A stretch of DNA of 64,000 bases from SXOA01 sp046593355 (GCA_046593355.1 JBKJNY010000090.1:57936-121935), one strand, 5' to 3'; positions 27,883-36,913 are shown, counted from the first letter of the stretch. Notes: generated from the sequence alone by a model not told the origin. Numbers and translations are program-made.

Positions 27883-29085
27883 ATGAGAATCCGTTTATTG
27901 ACGTTGTTGACCGTTGCCCTGGCCGTCGCAATCCTTCCCGTCTCGCGGCTCAATGCGCAAGACGCCAAGCCCCCGACGGAAGGCACTCCCGCCGCTGGCC
28001 CGCAGCCCATGCAGCAAGCCGCCGACTGGCTCAGCCGGAGCTTTCAGGGGCAGGCCACGCCGGAGGCCGCGGAGATGCTGATTGCGATTGCCAAGGGCTC
28101 GCAGCTCGGGCCGGGGGAAGGCTGGTTCCATCCGGGGCAAACCCGTTACGGCTGGAAGTGGATTGCCGAGCGGCATGGAGGGAACCTCTTCGCCACGATT
28201 CCCAAAGACAAATTCAAGGGGCCAGAAACGACCTTCGCCGCGCTCGACCGCACCGCCGACGGCCAACTCGGACGGGACGATTTCGATTGGTCCGACCGCT
28301 CGCCCCTGACGCAGCAAGCCCAACTGTTCGGCCGCATCTTCTATCGTCTGAACCGGGACGGCGACGGCCGGCTGACCAAGGAAGAGTGGCAGAAGTTCTT
28401 TGACGAAGCCGTTGCGGGGAAAGAGCACCTCACCATCGACGGCCTCCGCCGCGCGCTCGGTTCGGCTCCGGCCCCCAAGGCGTCCACCGTTCCCGAGACG
28501 CCGCTGACGCCCGAGATTCTCGTCCGGGGCCTGTTCCGCGGCGAAATCGGCTCAATGCACGAAGGGCCAAGCCTGGAGCAGACCGCGCCCGACTTCACAC
28601 TCAAGACCCTGGACGGCAAGGAGACCGTCCGGCTCAGCGACCGCATCGGCAAACAGCCGATCGTGCTGGTCTTTGGCAACTTCACTTGCGGCCCGTTCCG
28701 CAACGCCTACGCGCTAGTCGATGAAATCGCCGGCAAGTACAAGGACGAAGTCACGTTCCTCGGCGTCTACGTCCGCGAGGCCCACCCCATCGACGGCTGG
28801 CGGATGACGTCCAACGACGACGTGGAAATCGCCATCCCCCAGCCCCAAACCTTCGAAGAGCGGCTGGGGGTGGCGAATACCTGTCACGCCAAACTCAAGA
28901 TGAGCATCCCGCTGCTCGTCGATGAACTCGACGACCGCGTCGGCCACGCCTACAGCGGCATGCCCGCCCGGCTGTACATCATCGACCAGGGCGGCAAAAT
29001 CGCCTTCAAAAGCGGCCGCGGCCCCTTCGGCTTCAAAGCCGGCGAGCTGGAGCAGTCGCTACTGATGCTGCTGATGGATAAGTAG
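27883..29085 (+). CDS. Secreted EF-hand protein with deiodinase/thioredoxin-like domain
   Basis: 400 aa with signal peptide (1-26). Residues 125-180 hold EF-hand-like calcium loops (LDRTADGQLGRDDF, LNRDGDGRLTKEEW). From about 225 a thioredoxin-fold domain follows: PDFTLKTLDGKETVRLSD, LVFGNFTCGPFRNAY (C269), GVYVREAHPIDGWR, which matches iodothyronine-deiodinase-type sequences with Cys at the selenocysteine position (codon TGC). C269 stands alone, without a CxxC partner. Likely a periplasmic peroxiredoxin-like or dehalogenase-like redox enzyme; actual reaction unknown. Confidence 0.85.
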   Translation: MRIRLLTLLTVALAVAILPVSRLNAQDAKPPTEGTPAAGPQPMQQAADWLSRSFQGQATPEAAEMLIAIAKGSQLGPGEGWFHPGQTRYGWKWIAERHGGNLFATIPKDKFKGPETTFAALDRTADGQLGRDDFDWSDRSPLTQQAQLFGRIFYRLNRDGDGRLTKEEWQKFFDEAVAGKEHLTIDGLRRALGSAPAPKASTVPETPLTPEILVRGLFRGEIGSMHEGPSLEQTAPDFTLKTLDGKETVRLSDRIGKQPIVLVFGNFTCGPFRNAYALVDEIAGKYKDEVTFLGVYVREAHPIDGWRMTSNDDVEIAIPQPQTFEERLGVANTCHAKLKMSIPLLVDELDDRVGHAYSGMPARLYIIDQGGKIAFKSGRGPFGFKAGELEQSLLMLLMDK

Positions 29086-29132
29086 AGTAGGCTTGTAGTC
29101 CGCCCACCACTTCCAACGAGCCAAAATCGGAA

Positions 29133-30581
29133 ATGTCCACGCCGAATTTCAATGATCCGGCGACGGTTCTACTTCCGCAAAAGCCCCCAAGGTTTCGCGC
29201 CCGCCGGATCGTCGTCGGTTGTTGTCTGACGCCGGTTGTGTTGTTCTCGGTAGCGCTGGTTGGAGCTTGGATCTGGTGGACTCTCTGGAATCACCAATTG
29301 AACCGGAAATTGGCCGATGAGATTCAGCGGGTGAGGGCGCGGGGTGAGCCGTTGACGACGCTGGAGCTGAATGATTACTACCAGCCTGCCCAAGGGCGGA
29401 CGGATATGACGAAGGAGATTCTGGCGGCGTTTGAAGTTTGTCTGTCACCAGGACTTAGGCCGCAATGGATACGGCTGCCACTCGCCGGGTATCCGCAAGA
29501 CTTTGGATTCCCCGAAGTAGTGCCGCCTGTTTCGGAGAGTTGGGGCCAACTTACCGAGGTGGAGGCCTTTCTTGTCAAACAGAGAACAGCACTCGCTACG
29601 TTCCATGAAGTCGCAGAGCGGAAAGGTACGGCACGCTATCCTTGCGATTACAGTGCCGGCTACAACACGGCGATTGAGCACGTTCAAGACCTGCGGCGAG
29701 CCGCCCAGATCTTGTCGCTGGAGTTTCACGTTCACCTGCATCACGGGCGTCCGAGCCAGGCGATCGATTCAATTCTCGCGCAACTGGCCATGGCGCAAAC
29801 TCTGGAAGACGATCCGTGCATGGTGTCACAGCTCGTTCGCGTCGCTCTCGGGCGCGATGCGATGAAATTGATACAGCGAGGAATGAACGAGGTGAAATGG
29901 TCGAATGCAGATTTGATCCGTTTGCAAACGGGACTGCGAGAATTTCAGTTCCCATCAGCGCTCAAGGACGTGCTGTTGGGCGAGCGAGCCTCAGCGTTTA
30001 CCGCCTGTTATGACCCCTTGAAAATGGCCGGCGGAAAATACAATCCGACGCCTGAAGAGGTTCGGGTGATGCTCACCCGTCCGCCGCAGCGCGTGGCTGA
30101 CGCCGCTAAGATTCTCGAAATTCATCGCGGACTGCTCGAGAGTTCCGAGAAGCCGTGGAGCGAATCGATCCGCGCCGGTCAGAAGGTAGAAGCCGAGGTG
30201 GACGCACTAGGCAAATCGCCGACTAGCCAACTTACTTACATTATGACGCTTCTGTTCGTTCCCGCGACCAGCTACACGGCGCAGTCTTTTGCCGAAACCG
30301 CCGCCTGGCGTGACTCGGCTGACGCCGCGATTGCCGCGGAGCTCTATCGCCGTAAACACGGAAAGCGGCCGGAGGAATTGGTCGACTTGGTTCCGGCATT
30401 TCTGCCGCAGATTCCCAACGATCCGTTTACGGACATGTCCATGAAGATGAAGCTTTCAGCAGACGGACTCAGGGTGTATAGCGTCGGCAGTGACTTGCAA
30501 GATAACGGCGGTAATCTCTCCGACAGGATGACTCCCGGAAGCGACGTCGGCGTTGAGGTGCAGGTTCCAAAGGAGCCGTGA
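29133..30581 (+). CDS. Membrane-anchored planctomycete protein of unknown function
   Basis: 482 aa. One N-terminal helix (VVGCCLTPVVLFSVALVGAWIWW, about 27-50), then a large helical extracytoplasmic part. The C-terminal 80 residues (AAIAAELYRRKHGKRPEELV, then FLPQIPNDPFTDM, then LRVYSVGSDLQDNGG) resemble the C-terminal part of type II secretion pseudopilins, where DPF and YS-GSDG-like motifs occur, but there is no pilin N-terminus. I cannot give a function. Confidence 0.7.
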   Translation: MSTPNFNDPATVLLPQKPPRFRARRIVVGCCLTPVVLFSVALVGAWIWWTLWNHQLNRKLADEIQRVRARGEPLTTLELNDYYQPAQGRTDMTKEILAAFEVCLSPGLRPQWIRLPLAGYPQDFGFPEVVPPVSESWGQLTEVEAFLVKQRTALATFHEVAERKGTARYPCDYSAGYNTAIEHVQDLRRAAQILSLEFHVHLHHGRPSQAIDSILAQLAMAQTLEDDPCMVSQLVRVALGRDAMKLIQRGMNEVKWSNADLIRLQTGLREFQFPSALKDVLLGERASAFTACYDPLKMAGGKYNPTPEEVRVMLTRPPQRVADAAKILEIHRGLLESSEKPWSESIRAGQKVEAEVDALGKSPTSQLTYIMTLLFVPATSYTAQSFAETAAWRDSADAAIAAELYRRKHGKRPEELVDLVPAFLPQIPNDPFTDMSMKMKLSADGLRVYSVGSDLQDNGGNLSDRMTPGSDVGVEVQVPKEP

Positions 30582-30635
30582 TCCAGGCAGGCTGGACTGT
30601 GTCGCTACCGCCCGAGTCTCCCTCTCCGCCGCCCC

Positions 30636-31961
30636 CTACCGGGCCTCAAACGGATTCCCGCTGGGGTCGAGGAGGGCTTCGGTGATGCGGCGGCGGCGGA
30701 TTTTGCGGACTTGGGACCAGATGCCGTCGATGATGGCCGTGTCGCCGCCGCGGAGCGGGTCTTCGCGGCCGTAGTTCAGCCAGTCATTGAGCGTGGTGTT
30801 TACGGGGAGGCTGGCCCCCAAGTCCTGCCGCTTGAGGTGGTCGCGGAGCTGCTTGAGCGTCACTCCGCCGCCGACGACGAGCTGGTGGCCGGAGGGGCTG
30901 ATGTGCTTGGGGAGGCGGTCGAACTCGTCCTGGATGTCGCCGACCAGCTCCTCGAAAATGTCTTCCTGCGTGATCATGCCGACCACGGTTCCCCCGTCGC
31001 CCCGGACGAGGGCCAGGTGCAAGTGTTCCGCGGTCATCCGCCGCAGGGCGTCGCTGAGCATCATCTCGCGCGGCAGGCTGATCAGGGGGCGGACCACTTC
31101 CCGCAGCACCGGGTTGCCGGGGTGGGTCTTGGCCAGCAGCATCATGTCCTTGAACGTGACGTAGCCGATGATGGCCTGGGGATCCCCTTTGTGGGCGGTG
31201 ACGGGGAACCGGGTGTGCAAGTCCATGTGGGCGATGATCAGGTTTTCGCTCAGCGGAGCGTCGGCGATGACCATTACGATGTCGTCCTCCGGCAGCATGA
31301 TCTCGCCGACCTTGATGGACGACAGGCGGCTGGCCTGGATGATGATCCGCTCTTCCTGCAGGCCGATGACTTTTCCCGCCCGCAGCAGGTTGACCTGGGC
31401 CCGCAACTCGTGCAGGCCGACATCCTGGTCGCCGCTGCCGGTGGGGAGGAGTCGCTCGACGAGGGTGACGACCGCTTTGGTGATGAACTCGAACAGCCAG
31501 ACCGCCGGATAGACGACCAGCCCGAACACCCACATCACCGGGCTGAGCAGCGTGACCACCAGCTCGCTATTCTTGAGGGCAAAAACCTTGGGAATCAGCT
31601 CGCCGATGATGATCGTGACTGCCGCGAGGGGGATGACCAGGCAGGTGAGGGCGACAATGTCCGCCAGATGAGGCGCGAGCTTGAGGTGTTTTTCGATAAA
31701 GGGGCCCAGCGTCTCATCCGCACTGGCCCCTCCGGTGGCCGCCGCAATGGCCCCGACCAGCGTAATGCCCAGTTGCACCACCGCCAGGCTGGCCTCCATG
31801 CGGTTCTTCATCCGCAGGGCGATGGCGGCCCCGCGGCGGCGCTGCTCGACCATGTGCTTGAGCCGCTCCGCGCGAACGGAGGCCAGCGCCAACTCATAGG
31901 CGGCGAACAAGCCGTTGAGCAGGAGCATGGCGAGGATGATGAGCAGGACTGTGAGGGACAT
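30636..31961 (-). CDS. CNNM/HlyC-CorC type membrane protein (DUF21, CBS pair, CorC_HlyC)
   Basis: 441 aa. Residues 1-190 form the DUF21 membrane domain (LLLNGLFAAYELALASVRAERLKH). Residues of about 205-330 hold two CBS domains (IMLPEDDIVMVIADAPLSEN, LRRMTAEHLHLALVRGDGGT) and the C-terminus the CorC_HlyC domain (DEFDRLPKHISPSGHQLVVGGG). The family is implicated in Mg and other divalent-cation export or resistance. Single gene. Confidence 0.92.
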   Translation of the reverse strand: MSLTVLLIILAMLLLNGLFAAYELALASVRAERLKHMVEQRRRGAAIALRMKNRMEASLAVVQLGITLVGAIAAATGGASADETLGPFIEKHLKLAPHLADIVALTCLVIPLAAVTIIIGELIPKVFALKNSELVVTLLSPVMWVFGLVVYPAVWLFEFITKAVVTLVERLLPTGSGDQDVGLHELRAQVNLLRAGKVIGLQEERIIIQASRLSSIKVGEIMLPEDDIVMVIADAPLSENLIIAHMDLHTRFPVTAHKGDPQAIIGYVTFKDMMLLAKTHPGNPVLREVVRPLISLPREMMLSDALRRMTAEHLHLALVRGDGGTVVGMITQEDIFEELVGDIQDEFDRLPKHISPSGHQLVVGGGVTLKQLRDHLKRQDLGASLPVNTTLNDWLNYGREDPLRGGDTAIIDGIWSQVRKIRRRRITEALLDPSGNPFEAR

Positions 31962-32005
31962 GCCAGCAGGATACCAGTCGCTTTAGAGATCGGCGAGGCG
32001 AGGGA

Positions 32006-32788
32006 TTATCCAAACCACGCCACCAGCCGGTCGGCCAGCGGCGGGCAGAGGCGGTCGAGCCAGACGAGCAGCCGGCCGCCGACGGGAAGGATGATCTCGT
32101 GCCGGCCGCTCCGCATGGCCCAGGCGATGCGGCGGGCGACTTTCGCCGGCGTCATCGCGCCAAAGCGTCCGCGGGGCTTCGCTTTATCGCCGAGGACATG
32201 GTCGAAGAACTCGCTTTGGGTCGTGCCGGGGCTGACCAAGAGCACGTCCATCTTCTCGCCGGCCAGCTCCGCCCGCAGAGCGTCGCTGAAACCATGCAGG
32301 GCAAACTTGCTGGCGCAGTACTCGCTTTTGAAGGGGACCGCCCGGTGGCCGAGGACGGAACTTACGTTGACGATGAGGGGATGCTTTCCCTTTCTGAGAA
32401 GCGGCAGCGCGGCGCGGGTGAATTCGACGGGTGCGAAGAAGTTGACCTCCATGATGTTTCGCAGGCGCTCTTCGCTCGCCTGTTCAAACGGACCAATCGC
32501 GCCAATGCCCGCGTTGTTGACCAGGCAGTCGAGTCCGCCGAGTTTTTCCTGGCAGAATTCCAAGGCGGCTAGCCGCAAGCGAGGATCGGTGACGTCGCCG
32601 GAAAATACTTGGATCGAGTGGCCGCGGGACTTCGCGTCCTCTTCGAGCGCGACAAGTCGTTCTTCACGACGGGCCATGGCGACGACGCGGGAGCCTTGCC
32701 GGGCAAGCTCCAAAACCAGTTCCCGCCCGATACCGCTGGAAGCTCCGGTCACGAGGACGCGGAGGTTGGAGAGGGAGCGGCGGGGCAT
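32006..32788 (-). CDS. Short-chain dehydrogenase/reductase
   Basis: 260 aa. NAD(P) motif TGASSGIG at 14-21, NNAG at 91-94, catalytic serine in NVSSVLG (143-144), and YCASK (Y157, K161). Rossmann-fold SDR of the classical type with a slightly long C-terminus ending in a hydrophobic/Pro-rich segment. Substrate not predictable. It follows the zeta-like kinase gene by about 20 bases on the same strand and may be co-transcribed. Confidence 0.9.
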   Translation of the reverse strand: MPRRSLSNLRVLVTGASSGIGRELVLELARQGSRVVAMARREERLVALEEDAKSRGHSIQVFSGDVTDPRLRLAALEFCQEKLGGLDCLVNNAGIGAIGPFEQASEERLRNIMEVNFFAPVEFTRAALPLLRKGKHPLIVNVSSVLGHRAVPFKSEYCASKFALHGFSDALRAELAGEKMDVLLVSPGTTQSEFFDHVLGDKAKPRGRFGAMTPAKVARRIAWAMRSGRHEIILPVGGRLLVWLDRLCPPLADRLVAWFG

Positions 32789-32809
32789 AAAGTCGTGAGC
32801 GGTAAAATG

Positions 32810-33451
32810 TTACGATTCGAAGGGCGGCATTTCGCGGAGTGCGGCATACAGTTCTGGGATAGCGGCTGCATCATGCCAGCGAATTCTCCCTTCGCCTCCC
32901 TCAGCGATCTTGCGGCCAGACTGTGCCGGGTCAACGCTAGAGTTGTCGAAGATGAGGAACCTGTCCGCCCTGGACGCGAACCAGTGGAGATTCTCAATGG
33001 AGCGCTGCCAGCGGGCAACAATCTTATCGTGTGGCACGTCGTGGCCGCGCTGGAGAACACGCAGAGCCACTCGCTCGCACGCGATTTCGGGACTTCGCAG
33101 CCCGACATAGATGAGCCCAAAGCGGCCGTTCGAGCTCAGTACGATATTGACCAGTTCTTGGTATTTGTCCGAGCTAAGAACCGTTTCGACGCCGCACGAA
33201 ACTCCTTTCAACAGGCAGCTCTTTAGATTAGCAAACGTCAAATCTGCTGCAGCGACAAATGCAGACCGGAGATCACTCTCTGGAACATCAGAGAATCCGG
33301 AAAATCCGCGCTTGAGCAAGATTTGCCGAGCGAGTTCGTCTGGGTTCGAAAAGATCACATTCGACAACAGTTGGGATAGGGGGCCCTTTGAAACCAGCGT
33401 TGTTTTACCGGCGCCATTGGGGCCTGCAACAATCCAGAAATCTGGAGTCAC
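32810..33451 (-). CDS. Zeta-toxin-like P-loop kinase
   Basis: 213 aa from GTG 33451, whose G-T-G-A overlaps the stop of the small upstream gene by four bases; a GTG nine bases earlier is possible. FWIVAGPNGAGKTTLVSKG carries Walker A (GPNGAGKTT from residue 10); NPDELARQI and FVETVLSS-like segments (CGVETVLSSDKYQELV) and IACERVALRVLQRGHDVPHDKI fit zeta toxin/AAA kinases, which phosphorylate UDP-amino sugars. With the small gene upstream it forms a toxin-antitoxin-like pair. Toxicity is inferred. Confidence 0.8.
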   Translation of the reverse strand: MTPDFWIVAGPNGAGKTTLVSKGPLSQLLSNVIFSNPDELARQILLKRGFSGFSDVPESDLRSAFVAAADLTFANLKSCLLKGVSCGVETVLSSDKYQELVNIVLSSNGRFGLIYVGLRSPEIACERVALRVLQRGHDVPHDKIVARWQRSIENLHWFASRADRFLIFDNSSVDPAQSGRKIAEGGEGRIRWHDAAAIPELYAALREMPPFES

Positions 33452-33663
33452 TTTTCGCACCGCCGTGCCTGCGACGTCGATTCGACCTGCTTCTGCTCCT
33501 CAATGGCGCGGCTGGTCGCCCGATGGAACAGCTCCTCCATGTCCCGCGCGAACTCTGGCGACATGATGTAGGCCCACCGCGCTTCGCGCGCGCGCTCATC
33601 AGCTGATACAGACTCTTCCCACAAGCTGGCGGAAGGGGAGTTGGATTTGGTTTCGTCGAACAT
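33448..33663 (-). CDS. Small partner of the zeta-like kinase (putative antitoxin)
   Basis: 71 aa from ATG 33663 (MFDETKSNSPSASLWEESVS, then ERAREARWAYIMSPEFARDM). Acidic and helical, ending RRCEK. No similarity I recognise to epsilon or PezA antitoxins. It lies 16 bases after the DUF1501 stop and overlaps the kinase start by four bases, so the two are translationally coupled. A TATAAT and an inverted repeat sit just upstream. Confidence 0.65.
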   Translation of the reverse strand: MFDETKSNSPSASLWEESVSADERAREARWAYIMSPEFARDMEELFHRATSRAIEEQKQVESTSQARRCEK

Positions 33664-33675
33664 ACTTGACCTCAC

Positions 33676-33686
33676 CGTATTATACG
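33676..33686 (-). promoter_or_regulatory. TATAAT -10 box inside CGTAT-A-ATACG inverted repeat
   Basis: On the minus strand CGTATAATACG is a perfect 5-base inverted repeat around one base and contains TATAAT, thirteen bases before the small partner gene's ATG and overlapping the DUF1501 stop codon. A -35 box is weak. It could be the promoter and operator of the toxin-antitoxin-like pair. Confidence 0.5.
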
Positions 33687-35146
33687 ATGATTTCCTTCAT
33701 TACCGTCCCAAAATCGACGTCCAGCCGCTTGCGGCCGGGGATTTCGAGCCGGCGGGGGTCGAGGCCGAGCTGGTGGAGGAGGGTGGCGTGCAGGTCGGTG
33801 ACGTAGTGCCGCTTTTCGATGGCGTGGAAGCCGAGCTCGTCGGTCGCGCCGTAGGCGAGGCCCCCCTTGATGCCGCCGCCGGCGAGGGCGACTGAGAAGC
33901 CGTAGGGATGATGGTCGCGGCCATCGGAGCCTTGAGCGCCGGGAGTGCGGCCGAATTCCGTGCCGATGACGACGAGGGTTTCATTCAGGAGGCCGCGGTT
34001 CTTCAGGTCTTCAATCAGGCCGGCGATGGGCTTATCGACCTGTCCGCAGAGGCTGCTATGACCGGCTTTCAGGCCGCCGTGGGCGTCCCAAGCGCCGGCT
34101 CCGCCGTTGGAGCCGTGGAAGAGCTGGACGAAGCGGGTGCCGCGCTCGACAAGTCGGCGGGCGGCGAGGCACTGGCCGCCGAAGGTCTTGGTCGCGGCCT
34201 GATCCAGGCCGTAGAGCCTTTGCGTCTGGCTGCTTTCGGCGGCGAAGTTGACGACGTCGGGGACCGCAGTCTGCATGTGGAAGGCCAGCTCGTAGGACTT
34301 GATGCGAGCGGCCAGGGCGGGGTCGTCCGGGTATTCGACGGCAGAGATTTTGTTGAGCTTGTCGAGCAGGCCGAACTCTTCCCGCTGTTCTTCGCGGAAG
34401 ACGCTATTGCCGGGGGCGGCGAAGGGGAGCGGGTTGGCGGGGTCGACCGCGAGCTGCACGCCGTCATGCTTGGGGCCGAGGTAGTTTGCACCGTGGGCCC
34501 CGATGCCGCCGCAGCAGTCGGCAATGGGCGTGCCCATGACCACGAACTGCGGCAGATTGTCGTTGAGCGACCCCAATCCGTAATGCACCCAGGAGCCGAT
34601 CGTGGGAAACGGCCCTTCCAGCGAATGCCGCCCGGTGTGGAACTGAAGCTGAGCCCCGTGGTTGTTATCGGTGGTCCACATGCCGCGGACCAGGCACAGG
34701 TCATCCGCCATGCGGCCGAGGTTGCTCCACCAATCACTGATGGCCAGGCCGCTCTGGCCGTATTGCTTATAGCCGACCTGCATGGGGTAGATCTTGGGGT
34801 GTACCTTATGCAGTCCTTCGATCACTTCCCGGAGGTTTTTCTTCAGGTACGGCGATTCCAGCACCGCTTTGTAAGGCGTCTCGGCAAATGTTTTTCCCGC
34901 GTGAACATTCAATTCCGGCTTGGGATCGAAGCTCTCCATCTGGCTCATCCCGCCGGTGAGGAAAATCCAAATGATGCTCTTGGCTTTGGCGGGAAGGTGC
35001 GGCTGGGGAAGCGTTTCCGCGGAGATACCGGACTCAGCACCGCGGACAATCCCGTCCCGCATCAGCAGCGAGCCGAGCGCGAGGCCGGTGCAGCCCATGC
35101 CGACATCAGCCAGGAAGGTGCGGCGAGAGAGAGGAGTGTGCATCAT
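33680..35146 (-). CDS. DUF1501 family secreted protein
   Basis: 488 aa from ATG 35146; a second ATG directly follows at 35143 and has the better GAGG spacing. Tat-like signal PLSRRTFLADVGMGCTGLALGSLLM. DUF1501 motifs: WIFLTGGMSQMESFDPKPELN, GPKHDGVQLAVDP, VIGTEFGRTPGAQGSDGRDH, YGATDELGFHAIE. It lacks a DUF1549/1553 neighbour but directly follows another DUF1501 gene on the same strand. Confidence 0.9.
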   Translation of the reverse strand: MMHTPLSRRTFLADVGMGCTGLALGSLLMRDGIVRGAESGISAETLPQPHLPAKAKSIIWIFLTGGMSQMESFDPKPELNVHAGKTFAETPYKAVLESPYLKKNLREVIEGLHKVHPKIYPMQVGYKQYGQSGLAISDWWSNLGRMADDLCLVRGMWTTDNNHGAQLQFHTGRHSLEGPFPTIGSWVHYGLGSLNDNLPQFVVMGTPIADCCGGIGAHGANYLGPKHDGVQLAVDPANPLPFAAPGNSVFREEQREEFGLLDKLNKISAVEYPDDPALAARIKSYELAFHMQTAVPDVVNFAAESSQTQRLYGLDQAATKTFGGQCLAARRLVERGTRFVQLFHGSNGGAGAWDAHGGLKAGHSSLCGQVDKPIAGLIEDLKNRGLLNETLVVIGTEFGRTPGAQGSDGRDHHPYGFSVALAGGGIKGGLAYGATDELGFHAIEKRHYVTDLHATLLHQLGLDPRRLEIPGRKRLDVDFGTVMKEIIV

Positions 35147-35167
35147 GGCCTCTAGTATAGGGGGCAA

Positions 35168-36604
35168 TTAAACCTTCGGTTTGGCGTCGCCCGCCAAAAC
35201 CGCATCTAGCGGATGCCCGTGGGAAATCGTATGCGGCCTCCCCTCCCGGTCATGCACTAGTGCGTGCGGGTCGATGCCGAGCAAATGAAAAATTGTGGCC
35301 GTCACATCCGCCGGGCCGACGGGATTATCCGCGGGGAACGCGGCCTGCTTGTCGGAGGAGCCGTAGACTTGTCCTCCCGGCACGCCGCCGCCGGCGAACC
35401 AGATGGTGTTGCAGGCTCCCCAGTGATCTCGCCCAGCCGCTCCATTGATCTTCGGCGTTCGGCCGAATTCGCTGCTCCAGACGACGAGTGTGTCATCGAG
35501 CAAGCCGCGGTCCTTCAAATCGGCCAGCAACGTCGCTACCGGCTGATCGGTCTGCGGAACGAGCCGCTCCTTGAGCTGCTTGAAGTTCTGGGCGTGCGTA
35601 TCCCAAGTCGTATCGACCCCCGGCTTGTCGCGGTGCCAGTAGACGGTGACGAGACGCACACCGGCTTCGAGCATCCGCCGGGCGAGTAAGATGCTTTGGC
35701 CGAAGGTGCCGCGACCGTAGCGGTCACGCTCTTTGTCGGTTTCCGCGGACAGGTTGAAAGCGTCTCGCGCTCGGGAGGAAGTGACGAGGTCCGCCGCCTT
35801 TTGATAGTAGGCCTGCATCGGCCGCACGCGGGCGCTCAGCTCCAGCCCGCTCGCCCCGGCGTTGAAGGTTTCCAGCAGGGTCTTGCGGGCGGCCACGCGG
35901 ACCGGATCGAGCCCTTCCCGCTGGGCCAGCATGTCGATTTTGAAATTCGGCTCGTCGGGGTGCTGGTCGATGGTGAAGGGGTCGTACTTGCTGCCGAGCA
36001 CGCCGGCGAACTGCCCAGGCGTGAGGAAACCCGCCGTGGTGCCGATTCGCTCCGGCAGGCCGACGAACGACGGCATGGCCGCCTCCGTCGGCAATAGCTT
36101 GCTGATGACCGAGCCGAGATGCGGCATGTCGATGGGGCTGGCCCCAAAATTCTCGGCACTGAGCCGGTGCTTATGCCCGGTGAGCATCCAGTGAGCGCCG
36201 GTGGAATGATTGTTGTCCGTGTGCGTCACCGAGCGGATCAGCGCGATCTTGTCCATCTGCTGCGCGATGTTCGGCATCAATTCGGAAATCTGAATGCCCG
36301 GCACGTTCGTCGGCACCGGCTTGAATTCCCCCCGGACGTTGTCCGGCGCGAGGGGCTTCATGTCCCACAAGTCTTGATGAGCCGGTCCGCCCCACATGAA
36401 GATCAGCAAGCACCGCTTGGCCTTGCCGAAGCTCGCGCCAGCACTTCCCGCGGCTGCACTTGCTTGCTGCTCGCCCGCCAGCAGCGCCGGCAGACTCAAA
36501 CCCAACGGCGCGAGCGCGCCGATCCGCAGCATGGCCCGGCGGCTGAACCGGTCGCACATTTGCGAACCGGCCTCGCGGTGGCTGGAGGTAAGGATTTCGA
36601 GCAT
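35168..36604 (-). CDS. DUF1501 family secreted protein
   Basis: 478 aa. Tat-like signal DRFSRRAMLRIGALAPLGLSL about 20 residues in. Motifs MWGGPAHQDLWDMKP, ISELMPNIAQQMDKIALIRS, VWSSEFGRTPKINGAAGRDH and YGSSDKQAAFPADNPV. Divergent from the other three copies in the middle (KIDMLAQREGLDPVRVAARK). It lies upstream of and co-directional with the DUF1501 gene at 33680, 22 bases apart, so they probably form an operon. Confidence 0.9.
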   Translation of the reverse strand: MLEILTSSHREAGSQMCDRFSRRAMLRIGALAPLGLSLPALLAGEQQASAAAGSAGASFGKAKRCLLIFMWGGPAHQDLWDMKPLAPDNVRGEFKPVPTNVPGIQISELMPNIAQQMDKIALIRSVTHTDNNHSTGAHWMLTGHKHRLSAENFGASPIDMPHLGSVISKLLPTEAAMPSFVGLPERIGTTAGFLTPGQFAGVLGSKYDPFTIDQHPDEPNFKIDMLAQREGLDPVRVAARKTLLETFNAGASGLELSARVRPMQAYYQKAADLVTSSRARDAFNLSAETDKERDRYGRGTFGQSILLARRMLEAGVRLVTVYWHRDKPGVDTTWDTHAQNFKQLKERLVPQTDQPVATLLADLKDRGLLDDTLVVWSSEFGRTPKINGAAGRDHWGACNTIWFAGGGVPGGQVYGSSDKQAAFPADNPVGPADVTATIFHLLGIDPHALVHDREGRPHTISHGHPLDAVLAGDAKPKV

Positions 36605-36913
36605 GGCGGGTGGGATGGGTTCCGGCGGGAAGGGCTAGCTCTATCATCGGCCTATTGCCGGGCCACTTCAAGCCCTTTTGAGGAAACGAGCAACCCGAGG
36701 CGTTTGCGAGGGATGTCCGCCGCCCTCCCACGCTAAAGCATTGGGTTGTAGCCTGCCCCTTGTTTTTTTCCCCAAGCCGCGCCCCTAGAATGGCGGTGTC
36801 CTTAGCATTTGGGGTTTCGGATGCCGTAAGGATCCGTGTTTCTTTCCAGGCGTTTCTTTCCAGGCGTTTCTTTCCAAGCGTTTCTTTCCAAGCGTTCACT
36901 CAAGGAGATGGCT
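36605..36913. other. Divergent upstream region with tandem repeat
   Basis: 309 bases between divergent DUF1501 and coiled-coil genes. Apart from the tandem 14-base repeat at 36839-36894 I see no clear element; both promoters should be here. Confidence 0.5.
36839..36894 (+). repeat. Tandem repeat, 4 x 14 bases (TTTCTTTCCAGGCG / AAGCG)
   Basis: Four head-to-tail copies; units 1-2 read TTTCTTTCCAGGCG and units 3-4 TTTCTTTCCAAGCG. The array ends 20 bases before the start codon of the coiled-coil protein, so it is within its leader or promoter. Confidence 0.92.

Noticed and set aside
28687..28689. Selenocysteine in the deiodinase-like protein
   Set aside because: The codon at the catalytic position is TGC (Cys), not TGA.
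30711..32798. Long plus-strand open frame (695 codons) over the CNNM and SDR genes
   Set aside because: Antisense to two well-supported genes. Its translation lacks any motif and is rich in Asp/Gly/Gln as expected for a GC-rich shadow.
36839..36894. CRISPR-like array
   Set aside because: Units are 14 bases head-to-tail with no spacers and there are no cas genes.
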